Shown here piece after piece: positions 1-9,101 of a DNA stretch of 20,590 bases. A program made the position numbers and the translations under genes. Each line of letters opens with the position of its first letter. Position 1 is the stretch's first letter. This DNA comes from Verrucomicrobiaceae bacterium. Its GTDB lineage: Bacteria > Verrucomicrobiota > Verrucomicrobiae > Verrucomicrobiales > Akkermansiaceae. The notes under the pieces were generated by a model. The model had not been told where the DNA came from, did not search any database, and saw only the letters and a list, made by a program, of their open reading frames with translations. The stretch spans positions 1 through 20,590 of the forward strand of contig CANBTO010000023.1 in NCBI GenBank assembly GCA_947372405.1, written 5' to 3'.

Positions 1-1260
1 TTCGGCAAACATCGGAAACTTCACAGTCAGATAAGTGTGCCAATCGCCATCCTTGTGTTTGACGGCTTCTTCGGACTGGACCGGACCACCGGCCTTGAGT
101 GCGGCGAGATCGTTGTTCCACAGATTTCGCGCGATGTCTTCAGGGAAGAGGTCGAATACGTTCCTACCCACAAACTCATGCAATGGCGGCGCGTCCAGAA
201 TCGCGAAATTGCGATTGGCCAGTATCACATTCCCCTCCAGATCCTTGATGGAAATGAGGGCGGGCGCGTGATCCAAAATGGCCTGCAACTGCGCCTGCTT
301 CCGTGCCAGCGTCCTCTCGGCCAGCTTGCGCTCGGTCACGTCGAAGTTGATGCCTGCCACCGAAACGCTTTGATCATCCGCGTCCTTCATCAGTTTCCCG
401 CGGCCGACAATCCAGCGCACGCCGAGAGTCGGGTGGTTGATCCGGAACTCATGATTCCATTCGAGGTGGCCGCCAGGCGGAATCTCCTGTTCCATCTGCT
501 GATAGATGGCAGCATGGTCCCCCGGATGCACCCGGTCCATAATTGCTTCCACAGTGATCGGTTCTTCCGCAGAGAAGCCGAACAAAGCCCGCTCACGGGC
601 GTCCCACTCGTAATACGGGCTTCGGCGTGGGTCCCAACTGGAGGTTCCCGCCTGGGATGCATCCAGGGCCCACTGCAGGCGCATGGATTGCTCGCGCAGG
701 GCCGAGTTCGCCGCCTCCAGCTCGGCTGTGCGTTCGGCCACCCGCTGCTCTAATAAATCGCGCGCCTCCTGCAACGCCAGTTCGGCAAGCTTTTCCGACG
801 TGATATCGCGCACGATGCCGTGCACGCGCCGGGTGCCTTGGTGATCCACCAACCGCGCTTCGGACAAAATCCATAGTTTGCCTTCGGATGCGGCCGTCCG
901 GTAAACGAGGTGAAAAGGTGCACCCGTCCGCATCGTCAAATCAAGCGCGGCCGCCAGGTCCGCACGGTGATCCGGATGAACGCTAGCGATTGCGTCGGCC
1001 GTCGTAAGCATTCCCTCACCGGGCACTCCGTGCAAGGCCCGGGCCCTCGCCGAGCCATCAAATACTCCCCGTTCCAGATCCGCCGTCCAGGTGCCCAACT
1101 GGGCGCCATCCACCGCCAGACGGAATTCATCCTCGCCGTGTTGCGACATGCGAGCAGCCATGTCCGGGGTGTCTGGAACCACAGCTCGCGGAGGCCCTCC
1201 ATTCGCCCCGTCAGCGTTCCGTCCTGCCTTCCGAGATTTTCCCGTCTGCCCGTCTTTCAT
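1..1260 (-). CDS. Multi-PAS sensor protein, probable histidine kinase or other signalling output, 3' end outside window
   Basis: An open frame of 420 codons runs from ATG at 1260 to the window edge without a stop, so the C-terminus and output domain are missing. Three PAS-type modules are visible: residues about 44-155 (ending VHGIVRDIT), about 196-312 (ending AGINFDVTERK) and about 325 to the edge (starting QAILDHAPALISIKDLEG). A coiled-coil linker of about 155-195 (LEQRVAERTAELEAAN) joins the first two. No membrane segment is seen, so this is a cytoplasmic sensor, and in this architecture the output is usually a histidine kinase; that is inference. An in-frame stop lies 12 bases upstream of the ATG, so the start cannot be far upstream; no ribosome binding site is clear, and a start near the internal Met34/Met38 is possible. 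The long plus-strand frame at 37-753 is a shadow. Confidence 0.85.
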   Translation of the reverse strand, partial: MKDGQTGKSRKAGRNADGANGGPPRAVVPDTPDMAARMSQHGEDEFRLAVDGAQLGTWTADLERGVFDGSARARALHGVPGEGMLTTADAIASVHPDHRADLAAALDLTMRTGAPFHLVYRTAASEGKLWILSEARLVDHQGTRRVHGIVRDITSEKLAELALQEARDLLEQRVAERTAELEAANSALREQSMRLQWALDASQAGTSSWDPRRSPYYEWDARERALFGFSAEEPITVEAIMDRVHPGDHAAIYQQMEQEIPPGGHLEWNHEFRINHPTLGVRWIVGRGKLMKDADDQSVSVAGINFDVTERKLAERTLARKQAQLQAILDHAPALISIKDLEGNVILANRNFAILDAPPLHEFVGRNVFDLFPEDIARNLWNNDLAALKAGGPVQSEEAVKHKDGDWHTYLTVKFPMFAE

Positions 1261-1930
1261 GCTGGCTGGCTGCTAGAAATTTGCTGGTGACGCGCCGATC
1301 CTGGATCGGCGGGTAGCCGGACCGGAGGAGTTGGAAATGAAAAGGCGATACGAAGATCATGAAACACGCAACGCAAGCATGCTGCACAGGACTCGGGGGG
1401 TTCGTTAAACTCACACATTCCTATTAATAATTCATTCACAGCGAGCATAGATTTCCGTCCGGCTCTGCCAAGATTTCTTTTGGCGGCGGCGGGACGCCGG
1501 TGACGCGCCATCATGGGAAGCGATGCTGGAGAGAAAGGAGTTGGCACCCCTTGCAGGCGGATTAGGTTCGGTTCCGCCCGATCGATGAACCCACGTGGAA
1601 ACCCAAATCCGTGATCACGAAACGAATCCTGATCGTTGCCATTTCGCCATCACCCATGGCCGCACGCTCCGCGAAAACCTTCTGCCGACCCACCGCCGTC
1701 ACGCGGACTCCATGCCTGCCGTCAGCCCGGGAAAATGGTCATGCTACCAACCCTTGTTCAAGAACGCGGGTGCCGGTGAAGGCCCGTTCGAACCGATGGA
1801 CGCCCGCGATCAGGCCAAACGCATCCGCTTGCTCCGAAGCACATCTTTTACGCTCAATTTACACATCTGCCGGTGCATCTGTGCCATGCTGCGCCCGATG
1901 CCTGAAAATCACCTGAAGCTCACCACCGCG
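1261..1930. other. Intergenic region, 670 bases, no convincing gene
   Basis: This gap separates the divergent PAS sensor and the secreted protein at 1931. The frame of the downstream gene stays open upstream to 1595, but that extension has no recognisable domain, is rich in His, Arg and Cys, and would bury the signal peptide more than 100 residues inside, so I treat it as non-coding leader. The gap holds one perfect hairpin (1293-1311), an 11-base direct repeat GGTGACGCGCC at 1286-1296 and 1499-1509, and a short AT-rich patch near 1415-1440 that could hold a promoter. I could not assign a promoter or RNA gene. Confidence 0.5.
1293..1311. repeat. Perfect 8-base inverted repeat (hairpin) upstream of PAS gene
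   Basis: CGCCGATC, loop CTG, GATCGGCG. It is a GC-rich perfect stem with a 3-base loop, 33 bases upstream of the PAS sensor start on that gene's strand. There is no T run on either side, so it is not a standard intrinsic terminator. It may be an operator or a leader hairpin of the PAS gene. Confidence 0.5.
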
Positions 1931-3514
1931 ATGAATGCCTGGCAACGAATGAAGTCTCCTGTTCTCGGAATGCTCGTGCTGGCGATGACGTGCGGTGCCC
2001 GGGCCGAAAGTCTGACGATTCTGATGCCGGATGGTTCGCCGGCGACCAAAGCCAGGGTGGAGTTGCGCGAGTTGACGAACACCCGCAACGAGGAGCCGGA
2101 AAAGTTGGTTATGAATACTTTGGACGTGAATTCGCGGGGAGAGGTGGATCTGAAAGACCTTGAATCGAAGCATTCTTACAGAGACCGGTTGCTGGTGATC
2201 GATGCGCCGGGCGCGGCTCTGGCATTGCACAACTCTTTCAAAAGTCCGGAAACGGTCAAGCTGGTGCCGGCGTTCGATGTCAACGGACGGATGGTGACGA
2301 ACGAGGGACAAGCAGTGGCGGACGGCAACGTGAGTGTGGCGGATTTCGGCATCCACAGCTACGTCGCCATCTATCAACCGGTGTTGTTGGAAGGCATCCC
2401 CGGGTTCCATGCGAAGACGGATGAAAAAGGCAGCTTCAAACTGCGGGGCGCGACTTTCGATGGATTCGACCGGGACGCAGGTGCACACCTGCTGGGCGAG
2501 GCGAAGGTGGCACAAAAGGGATTCGTGGGTTACGTCACGGCGTCCTACCGCGGCGATTCATCTCTCCTCAAAAAACCAGGTGGTGATCCATCAACGGCGC
2601 ACGAAGACCCGATCGAACTTGTGGTCTATCCGTTAGGGCGGGTGTCGGGAACGATTGTCGACGGACATACTGGCAAGCCACGGGAAGCGGCGGTGGTGAG
2701 GCTGGTTGCACCTCGGTTGGGCCTCCACGGGAAGAATTCCGTGACGGTCGGAAAGGACGGAAGCTTCTCGTTCGAGGATGTGCCCAGCTATCAACAGCGC
2801 AGTTTCGAAGTCACATGGGAGACGCCACACCATGTGCACCCGCCGAAATTTTCGAGTCCTGAAAATCTTCCGCAAATCGCTGACGTCACGGGCCTGATGA
2901 TTCCCACCTATTCGGATGAGTTGCGCAAAGGCCGGGTGGTGGATGAGGTGTCGGGCAAGCCTCCTGTCATCACCCTTGATCTCGGCTATGAGCAGGAGTC
3001 CGACATCGGTCAGGGATGGACGGGGAAATCTTCAGGATGCTGGGGAAATATCGGCATGGATGCGAGGACGGGGCAGGACGGTTCGTTCGAGATGTGGCTG
3101 CCGACGGGACCGTTCACCCTCACTGTCGAGGCAAGTGATCGGTTCCGCACGAAGCCATACGATCTCAAGCTGGAGATGAACCCGAAGCCGGGTGAGAGCA
3201 CACCGCTGACGATCAAGGTGCCTCGCAAGATGGGGATTCTGGTGATGAATCAGGTCCCGGAGAATTATCCGTTCGGTCACGATTTCTGGAATGAATTGTC
3301 CATCGAAGTCGAAACAAAGGCCCCCAGTCGATTGACCACGATCTCCAACACAGACATGTGGTTCCATCCGGTGGCGAATTGGGGCGAAAAAATCGAGGTG
3401 AGCGTGTATCACCAAGAACTGAGCGGTGGCAACCGCAAGACATTGTTGCCGAAAACGATCGTCACGGTGACGGAAGACATGTGGCCTTATGTGCTCAAGA
3501 TTCCCACCAGGTAA
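1931..3514 (+). CDS. Secreted protein with repeated carboxypeptidase-regulatory-like (beta-sandwich) modules
   Basis: The product is 527 residues. A Sec signal peptide is clear at residues 1-25 (hydrophobic VLGMLVLAM, cleavage after ARA). The mature part carries several CarboxypepD_reg-like signatures: DEKGSFKLRG near 164-173, GRVSGTIVDGHTGKP near 236-250 followed by GKDGSFSFEDVP near 274-285, and GRVVDEVSGKPP near 334-345 followed by a GQDGSFEMWLPTG segment. These small beta-sandwich units occur in envelope and exported proteins of Verrucomicrobiota, Planctomycetota and Bacteroidota; no catalytic residues are seen, so no enzyme function is claimed. ATG 1931 was chosen because it places the signal peptide at the N-terminus; ATG 1949 (MKSPVLG) is an equally good choice. 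Neither has a clear ribosome binding site. It converges on the esterase gene. Confidence 0.7.
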   Translation: MNAWQRMKSPVLGMLVLAMTCGARAESLTILMPDGSPATKARVELRELTNTRNEEPEKLVMNTLDVNSRGEVDLKDLESKHSYRDRLLVIDAPGAALALHNSFKSPETVKLVPAFDVNGRMVTNEGQAVADGNVSVADFGIHSYVAIYQPVLLEGIPGFHAKTDEKGSFKLRGATFDGFDRDAGAHLLGEAKVAQKGFVGYVTASYRGDSSLLKKPGGDPSTAHEDPIELVVYPLGRVSGTIVDGHTGKPREAAVVRLVAPRLGLHGKNSVTVGKDGSFSFEDVPSYQQRSFEVTWETPHHVHPPKFSSPENLPQIADVTGLMIPTYSDELRKGRVVDEVSGKPPVITLDLGYEQESDIGQGWTGKSSGCWGNIGMDARTGQDGSFEMWLPTGPFTLTVEASDRFRTKPYDLKLEMNPKPGESTPLTIKVPRKMGILVMNQVPENYPFGHDFWNELSIEVETKAPSRLTTISNTDMWFHPVANWGEKIEVSVYHQELSGGNRKTLLPKTIVTVTEDMWPYVLKIPTR

Positions 3515-3601
3515 CCGATTCGGTCATCCATGGCAAATGCACCCACGTGATCAAGCAATTGGCATACTCACGGAAGCACCATTGGCGGCGACGCACTGGC
3601 A

Positions 3602-4486
3602 TTAGTGGCGTTCCAGCATCGTTTTGAATGCCTCGGGCCATTTCGTGCCGGGCCCGTCGCCCTCACCGTAATGGAAGGCGGAGTGCCCACCACTCGGAAC
3701 AAGAAACATCTGGACTTCGCCCCCTTGTTTTCTCAGCGCCTCGGCGATCTCCAGTGCGAACGCGGTGGGCGCGGTTTTGTCATCTTCGGCCGATGCGATG
3801 AACACCGGAGGGGGATTCTTGTTCACCGGATATTTGGCGATGGGCTGGCCGTTCGGCCACGGGCACATCAACGCCATGAAATCGGGACGACTGGAGAAGC
3901 GCTGCACCGGGTCGGCGGCCCGCGCATCACCGGTGTCAAAACACCCTAACAGATTGAGACCTATATTGCCGCCGGCGGAATAACCTTGCACACCGATGCG
4001 TCCGGGATCGATACCCAACACGTCAGCTTGCTGGCGGATGAGGCGCACCGCCCGGGCGCAGTCGGCGACGGCATCGGCGGCGACTGGATTGGTGCCATAT
4101 TTGGTTCGGTATTTGAGGCCACAAACCACCACGCCCTGGTCATTGAGGAGTTTGACGACATTTCCCACATGTTTGCCCATGGCAAGGTGGCCGTAACCGC
4201 CGCCGGGGCAAATGACGAGCGCGGCCCGCTTCTGGTCCGCGCGCTTGGGGAGGAAAACCCACAACTCAGGCACGGAGATGTTGCGAATGCGGCCATCGAC
4301 GATCTCCTCGGCTTTGGCTGGTGCCACCAGTCCGGGCGCATCACCGGGCCAGAGCCGCAGAACCCTGCCGGGTTGCGGCCATGGCAGGGCTGCGGCCGCC
4401 GCGGTCGGGATCGGTTCGCCGCCACGGGATTGAAACACTAACAGCATTCCCATGAGTGCCTGTCGGAAAAAGAGATGGTGTCGCAT
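3602..4486 (-). CDS. Secreted alpha/beta-hydrolase, acetyl-xylan-esterase-like (BD-FAE type)
   Basis: The product is 294 residues from ATG 4486. A signal-peptide-like N-terminus (RHHLFFRQ then a hydrophobic stretch LMGMLLVF) suggests export. The fold signatures are in order: oxyanion-hole motif CPGGGYGH at 93-100, nucleophile elbow GYSAGG with Ser170, acidic residue Asp235 or Asp236 in ASAEDDKTAP, and His268 in SGGHSAFHYG. These form a full catalytic triad and match secreted esterases that remove acyl groups from plant polysaccharides; the exact substrate is inference. A longer form starting at TTG 4546 overlaps the hemL stop by 4 bases (TTGA); it would add 20 polar residues before the signal peptide, so I prefer the ATG, but the overlap suggests co-transcription with hemL. 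No metabolic link to hemL is obvious. Confidence 0.8.
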   Translation of the reverse strand: MRHHLFFRQALMGMLLVFQSRGGEPIPTAAAAALPWPQPGRVLRLWPGDAPGLVAPAKAEEIVDGRIRNISVPELWVFLPKRADQKRAALVICPGGGYGHLAMGKHVGNVVKLLNDQGVVVCGLKYRTKYGTNPVAADAVADCARAVRLIRQQADVLGIDPGRIGVQGYSAGGNIGLNLLGCFDTGDARAADPVQRFSSRPDFMALMCPWPNGQPIAKYPVNKNPPPVFIASAEDDKTAPTAFALEIAEALRKQGGEVQMFLVPSGGHSAFHYGEGDGPGTKWPEAFKTMLERH

Positions 4487-4542
4487 GGTTTGGCGCGACT
4501 TGCCGCCGCGTGGTGGGGTGCTTTCCTGAGAGTTGTTAGAGC

Positions 4543-5832
4543 TCAAATCCCCGCCAGCACCTCGCTGAAGACGGTCAGCGTGTCATCGAGATCCGCCTCG
4601 GTGTGGGCGAGCGAGATAAATCCCGTCTCATACGGGCTGGGCGCAAGATAGACGCCCTTGTCCAGGCAGCCCCAGAAGAATTTCCTGAAGAATTCGAGGT
4701 CCTGTTTCATCACGTCGGACACGTTGACTATCTCGCGGTCGGTGAAGAACAGGCAGAACATCGAACCGGTGCGGTTGAGCCGGTGCGGCATGCCCTTTTC
4801 GGTTAGAAGCGCGCGCAGGCCTTTTTCGAAATGCGCGCCGAGTTGTTCGAGGCGTGGAAAGCCGGACGGTTTGGCGAGTTCCCTCAGTTGCGCGAGGCCG
4901 GCGGCCATCGCCAGCGGATTGCCGGATAGCGTGCCCGCCTGATAGACCGGGCCCACCGGCGCGAGCATGTCCATCACGTCCGCTCGGCCGCCGAAAGCGC
5001 CAACGGGAAGTCCGCCGCCAATGACCTTGCCGAAACAACTGAGGTCGGGTGTTAGATTTTCGATGCCCTGCACGCCGGCCTTGCCTAGACGGAAGCCGGT
5101 CATGACCTCGTCGAAGATGAGAAGCGCGCCGTGTTTTTTGGTGATCGACGACAGCAGGTCGAGATAGCCGGGTTTCGGAAAAACGAGACCCGCGTTCGCC
5201 GGATAAGACTCCACGATGATGGCGGCGATCTCCCCGCCCCGAGCCGCGAACAACTCTTCAAGCGCGTTGGGATCATTGTAGGGAAGCACGAGGGTTTTTT
5301 CCGCAAAAGCCTTCGGCACTCCGGCGGAATCAGGCTCGCCATGAGTAAGCGCACCGGACCCTGCCGCGACTAACAGCGAGTCGCTATGGCCGTGGTAACA
5401 GCCGTCGAACTTCACGATGAGGTCGCGTTTCGTGAAACCCCGGGCCAACCGGATGGCGGACATGGTGGCCTCGGTGCCGGAGTTGCACATGCGCACCTTC
5501 TCCACCGATGGCACCCAGTCGCAGATCGTGCGGGCCATCTCCACTTCGAAGGGATTCGGAATGCCGAAGGAAATGCCACTCTTGGCGACCTCGTGGATCG
5601 TGTTGGTGATGACGACCGGCGCGTGGCCGAGAATGTTAGGCCCCCATGAGCCGATGTAGTCGATGTAGGTCTTGCCGTCGATGTCCTGGATCCGGCTGCC
5701 CGCTCCACGGCGCACGAAAAACGGCTGGCCGCCGACGTTGCGGAACGCGCGCACCGGCGAGTTGACGCCTCCGGGGATGTATTGGTTGGCGACGGCGAAC
5801 ATTTTTTCCGAGAGCGATCCGGGCGAGTGCAT
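4543..5832 (-). CDS. hemL: Glutamate-1-semialdehyde 2,1-aminomutase
   Basis: The product is 429 residues, the usual length of the family. HemL is a cytoplasmic PLP enzyme that converts glutamate-1-semialdehyde to 5-aminolevulinate, the precursor of haem and other tetrapyrroles in the C5 pathway. The family signature IPGGVNSPVRAF is at 19-30, the glycine-rich and substrate region MCNSGTEATMSAIRLAR at 115-131, the FDGCYHGHSD motif at 142-151, the PLP-ring Asp in IFDEVMTGFR at 239-248 (Asp241), and the Schiff-base lysine in SCFGKVIGGGLPVGAFGG (Lys269). ATG 5832 is chosen because the family sequence starts there; the frame stays open upstream to 6096 but that part overlaps the divergent gene at 6008 and looks non-coding. 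It lies upstream of the esterase and is divergent from the SnoaL-like gene. No hemA, hemB or hemC is in the window. Confidence 0.95.
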   Translation of the reverse strand: MHSPGSLSEKMFAVANQYIPGGVNSPVRAFRNVGGQPFFVRRGAGSRIQDIDGKTYIDYIGSWGPNILGHAPVVITNTIHEVAKSGISFGIPNPFEVEMARTICDWVPSVEKVRMCNSGTEATMSAIRLARGFTKRDLIVKFDGCYHGHSDSLLVAAGSGALTHGEPDSAGVPKAFAEKTLVLPYNDPNALEELFAARGGEIAAIIVESYPANAGLVFPKPGYLDLLSSITKKHGALLIFDEVMTGFRLGKAGVQGIENLTPDLSCFGKVIGGGLPVGAFGGRADVMDMLAPVGPVYQAGTLSGNPLAMAAGLAQLRELAKPSGFPRLEQLGAHFEKGLRALLTEKGMPHRLNRTGSMFCLFFTDREIVNVSDVMKQDLEFFRKFFWGCLDKGVYLAPSPYETGFISLAHTEADLDDTLTVFSEVLAGI

Positions 5833-6007
5833 GGATGGATTTTGGGCAGGGAATCCCCGCCCGCCAATCGCGAAGAATGCATTTCCCGGAATATTGCCCT
5901 CCCGTGCCCCGCCGACATTGCGGGTTTCGTTCCCGGAAAAATCCACTACCTTGATCGCAGGCAACCGGCACCGGTCGCCATTTCCCGCCATCTTCATCCC
6001 ACAGGAC

Positions 6008-6454
6008 ATGAAACCCCACTGCCCGGATTCGTTGGCCGCCATGGCCGGCTTTGTGAACTCGCTGACTCCCGAGAAACTCGACAACCTCGGGGACATCTAC
6101 TCTCCCGCCGTGGAGTTCCAGGATCCGCTCAACCAAACCAAGGGCCTCGCCGCGCTGCGCCGCGTTTACGAACACCTCTTCGAACAACTCAACGAGGTCA
6201 CCATGACCGTGACCGACGCCCATGGCGACGACCGGACCGGCTTCCTGCTCTGGACGATGAGCTACCGCTTCCGCGGCAAACAGCGCACCATCACCGGCAC
6301 CAGTCACCTCAAATTCGCAGCGGACGGCCGCATCGTGGCCCAGCAGGACCACTGGGACGCCTCGTTCCCGGTTTACGGCGAGTTCCCCGTCGTCGGCTGG
6401 GCGATGCGGGCAATCAAACATGTCGTCGAGATCAAGCCGCGCAAGGAAAGCTGA
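6008..6454 (+). CDS. SnoaL/NTF2-like domain protein
   Basis: The product is 148 residues, cytoplasmic, without signal peptide. The sequence follows the NTF2/SnoaL cone-shaped fold: an N-terminal helix (LTPEKLDNLGDIYSP), the VEFQDPL strand typical for the pocket entry, a second helix segment (LRRVYEHLFEQL), then strands including FLLWTMSYRF, TGTSHLKFAADGRI and the C-terminal QQDHWDASFPVYGEFPVVGW. Proteins of this type are often encoded near photolyase, short-chain dehydrogenase or sigma factor genes in other phyla, but none of those is here. The start at ATG 6008 is preceded by AGGA at a short distance. It converges on yyaL with only 8 bases between the two stops. The substrate is unknown. Confidence 0.8.
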   Translation: MKPHCPDSLAAMAGFVNSLTPEKLDNLGDIYSPAVEFQDPLNQTKGLAALRRVYEHLFEQLNEVTMTVTDAHGDDRTGFLLWTMSYRFRGKQRTITGTSHLKFAADGRIVAQQDHWDASFPVYGEFPVVGWAMRAIKHVVEIKPRKES

Positions 6455-6462
6455 ACAATCCG

Positions 6463-8472
6463 TCACATCACGAACGGCCGGCAGGTCGAACCTTCGCAAA
6501 CGATCACCTCGTTTTCTCCTCCCTTCATGAAAACCGCGCGCGGCAGATACGATGCGCGCAGTTTTTCGAGAACCACGGCATCCGCCTCTAACGGAACCTG
6601 TAGTTTCATCACGCCGCGTTCGTTGAGATCGAGCGCCGCAAGCAGCACCGGCACCGCGAACGCCTGCGTCTCCAGCGCCCGCGAACCCGCGCGCAGCAGC
6701 GCCCCGGCACGCACGGCGTGCTCCGGTTGATCTAGCAAGACAGCGAGCTTGAGCAGGTTCTCCGCCGCCACGTGGTTGGGAGACGGTTCGGCTCCATCAT
6801 AATCCTCGCGGATGACCAACAGGGTTTCCCCGCCGAGTTCCGGCCGCATGACGTAACCGGATTGCACGGGCTCCCAGAATCCGGCATCCAGTGCCTGTTG
6901 GAGTTCCACCGCCCAGTCGAGCCAACCGACATCGGGCGCAACCGCGTGCAGTTCGATCAGGCCGGAAATCAGGAACACATAGTCCGCGGGAAACGCCGCC
7001 GTATTTCCACGCTTGCCGCGATAGGACCGGAACAATTGACATTCATCCCATAACTCGCGCTTCAGGAACGACGCGGCCTCACCCGCCGCAAGCGCGAGAT
7101 CGTCCCTGCCAAGCACACGCGCACCGCGCGCCAGAGCGCCGATGGCCAGTCCGTTCCATGCGGTGACGATCTTGTCGTCCCGGTGCGGTGGCGGACGCAG
7201 CGCCCGTGCGCTTGTTAGAATCACCTTCGCTGCGGACAGCCGCTCGCGGATCTCATCCTCCGTGCAATCGAACATCGCCGCGAGGTCAGTCTCCGCCATC
7301 GCGCGGTAAAAGGTGTTCTGGCCTTCCAGTTCGCCGTGCGGATCGCTTTCCGGTCGCGAGTTGCCCTCGGCCTTCACGCCGAACGAGGCGCTGAAAATCG
7401 CGGCGTCACGCGGCTCCAGCAAGGCGGAGATTTCATCGGCCTCCCAAGTCCAGAAGGCACCTTCGCGTTTGTGGGCTGCCTCCACGGACGGCAGACTGTC
7501 CGCATCCTCCGCCGCATGGAAGGCTCCGCCGGGATCCCGCAGGGTTTCCAGCAAATAACGAAAAATCCCCTCCACCACCTCGCGGAACATGGACTCGCCC
7601 GAAAACTGCCAGCCCTCGAGATAGGCCATCGCAAGCTGGGCCTGGTCATACAACATCTTCTCATAGTGCGGCACATGCCAGTAGCGGTCCACCGAGTAGC
7701 GGTGGAAACCACCACCCAGGTGGTCGTGCATGCCGCCGGCGGCCATCGCCCGCAAGGTCCGCTCACACATGTGCCATGCCATTTTTCCCTCTTCGCTTTC
7801 CCTGCCGAAGCGCTCCATCAGTTGCATCAAGGTCCGCACGATCACTGGTCGTGGAAATTTCGGGGCTCCGCCGAAACCTCCGAGTGTGGAATCGAACATC
7901 GAATCGCAGCGATCCAGAAAATCCCCGAAAACCTTCGCCCCAGGCAAGCCCCTCATCGTCACAGCATCCGCCGCATCACTCCGCAGATGGTCCATCATCT
8001 TCGCCGCGCTGGTTTCCATCTCCGTCCGCGAATCCCGCCACAGACGCCCGAGCTCATGACACACCCGCGTGAATCCCGGCCGGCCATGGCGGTCATCCGG
8101 CGGGAAATACGTTCCTCCGAAAACCGGTTTGCCGTCCGGGGTCAGCCACACGCTCATCGGCCAACCGCCCTGCCCGGTGGTGGCCTGCACGTAGGCCATG
8201 TAAGTGGCGTCGATGTCCGGGCGTTCCTCGCGGTCCACCTTCACGTTGATGCAATGGTGGTTCATTACTTCCGCCACCCGCTCGTTTTCGAAACTCTCGC
8301 GCTCCATCACATGGCACCAGTGGCAGGTCGAGTAACCGACTGATAGAAACACCAGCTTGTCCTCCGCCCGCGCGCGGGAAAACGCCTCCTCACCCCAAGG
8401 CAGCCAGTCCACCGGATTTCCGGCGTGTTGGAGAAGATAAGGTGACGTCTCGTGGATCAGCGCGTTTGGCAT
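6463..8472 (-). CDS. yyaL: Thioredoxin-domain protein of the YyaL / SPATA20 family
   Basis: The product is 669 residues, close to the usual 670-690 for the family. The N-terminal domain (1 to about 170) is the thioredoxin-like part: conserved start [21 protein letters not shown], then the redox motif STCHWCHVM with Cys50 and Cys53, then [10 protein letters not shown] and [13 protein letters not shown]. The rest is an (alpha/alpha)6-barrel-like region of the glucosamine-epimerase/glycosidase superfamily, with the conserved [28 protein letters not shown] split over 20 or more residues. The family is widespread and its biochemical role is poorly defined; YyaL is the B. subtilis name. ATG 8472 is chosen because the family sequence begins there and a G-rich GTGGGGGA lies just upstream; the frame stays open to 8580 without meaning. 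It is divergent from the lipoprotein gene. Confidence 0.93.
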   Translation of the reverse strand: MPNALIHETSPYLLQHAGNPVDWLPWGEEAFSRARAEDKLVFLSVGYSTCHWCHVMERESFENERVAEVMNHHCINVKVDREERPDIDATYMAYVQATTGQGGWPMSVWLTPDGKPVFGGTYFPPDDRHGRPGFTRVCHELGRLWRDSRTEMETSAAKMMDHLRSDAADAVTMRGLPGAKVFGDFLDRCDSMFDSTLGGFGGAPKFPRPVIVRTLMQLMERFGRESEEGKMAWHMCERTLRAMAAGGMHDHLGGGFHRYSVDRYWHVPHYEKMLYDQAQLAMAYLEGWQFSGESMFREVVEGIFRYLLETLRDPGGAFHAAEDADSLPSVEAAHKREGAFWTWEADEISALLEPRDAAIFSASFGVKAEGNSRPESDPHGELEGQNTFYRAMAETDLAAMFDCTEDEIRERLSAAKVILTSARALRPPPHRDDKIVTAWNGLAIGALARGARVLGRDDLALAAGEAASFLKRELWDECQLFRSYRGKRGNTAAFPADYVFLISGLIELHAVAPDVGWLDWAVELQQALDAGFWEPVQSGYVMRPELGGETLLVIREDYDGAEPSPNHVAAENLLKLAVLLDQPEHAVRAGALLRAGSRALETQAFAVPVLLAALDLNERGVMKLQVPLEADAVVLEKLRASYLPRAVFMKGGENEVIVCEGSTCRPFVM

Positions 8473-8583
8473 CGTCCCCCACTCTAGCGGGAACCCGTCG
8501 TTTGTCCACGCGCGGCATGTTGCCTGTAAAAACCATGCATTGATTTCTTGCGCGCCTGAGACTCGTGATGAAGGCTCCAACGC

Positions 8584-9066
8584 ATGAAGAAACTCGCCCT
8601 GGCGTTCACCCTCGTCTTCGCAGCCTGTTCACCAGAGCCCGCTTTCACCCCGGATTCCAGAACGACCCGCCAGATCCTGCACGGCACGACTTCGCGGAAA
8701 ATCGCCGCCTATTGCGTGGCCAGCAAGGGCCGCAAGGTCGGCAACGGCGAGTGCTGGACGCTCGCAAACGAGGCGTTCAAATCCGCCGGAGCCAGACGTC
8801 CAGGAGCCGATCTCCGGGTCTGGGGCCGCAAGGTGGATCCGGTCAGGGAAGGGCTCAAACAAGGTGACGTGATCGAGTTCCAGAGCGCCAGACTTTCCGA
8901 CAACTCATACATCACCGGCAGCAACCATACGGCGGTGGTGGTCGAGGGAGGACCCATCAACCATTTCGTGATCGCAGAGCAGAACTGGGGCCGGAAAACC
9001 GTCCGCCTGTGGACGATGGATCTAACGAAACTTTCGTCCGGCAGGGCTTCGGTTTACCGGCCCTGA
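8584..9066 (+). CDS. Small lipoprotein with CHAP/NlpC-P60-like cysteine peptidase fold
   Basis: The product is 160 residues. The N-terminus [15 protein letters not shown] is a signal peptide with a lipobox-like FAAC, so Cys15 is a probable lipidation site (the residue at -3 is Phe, less usual than Leu). The mature part has [13 protein letters not shown] spacing: [15 protein letters not shown] with candidate nucleophile Cys57, then LKQGDVIEF, then SNHTAVVV with candidate His115, and AEQNWG with candidate Asn134. This Cys-His-Asn order is that of CHAP/papain-like amidases, and the GECW motif is also seen in eukaryotic BBC1/AIM3-type C-terminal domains; both comparisons are from memory. A cell-wall or peptide amidase role is inference. 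GAAGG lies 9 bases before the start, a better ribosome site than most genes here. It converges on hsp20 with 35 bases between the stops. Confidence 0.8.
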   Translation: MKKLALAFTLVFAACSPEPAFTPDSRTTRQILHGTTSRKIAAYCVASKGRKVGNGECWTLANEAFKSAGARRPGADLRVWGRKVDPVREGLKQGDVIEFQSARLSDNSYITGSNHTAVVVEGGPINHFVIAEQNWGRKTVRLWTMDLTKLSSGRASVYRP

Positions 9067-9101
9067 TCCGACATCATTGGCACCGCGTCCTCACGGAACC
9101 T

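Noticed and set aside
37..753. 238-residue plus-strand open frame
   Set aside because: It lies opposite the PAS sensor, whose minus-strand frame shows clear family motifs from 1260 to the edge; the plus frame has no recognisable domain.
1293..1311. Hairpin as an intrinsic terminator
   Set aside because: The stem is good but no T run follows on either strand, and both neighbouring genes start away from it rather than end toward it.
5636..6499. 287-residue minus-strand open frame
   Set aside because: It overlaps hemL in another frame and the SnoaL-like gene on the other strand, both with clear family motifs.
7336..8343. 335-residue plus-strand open frame
   Set aside because: It is antisense to the well-supported yyaL gene, is rich in His and Arg, and has no domain signature.
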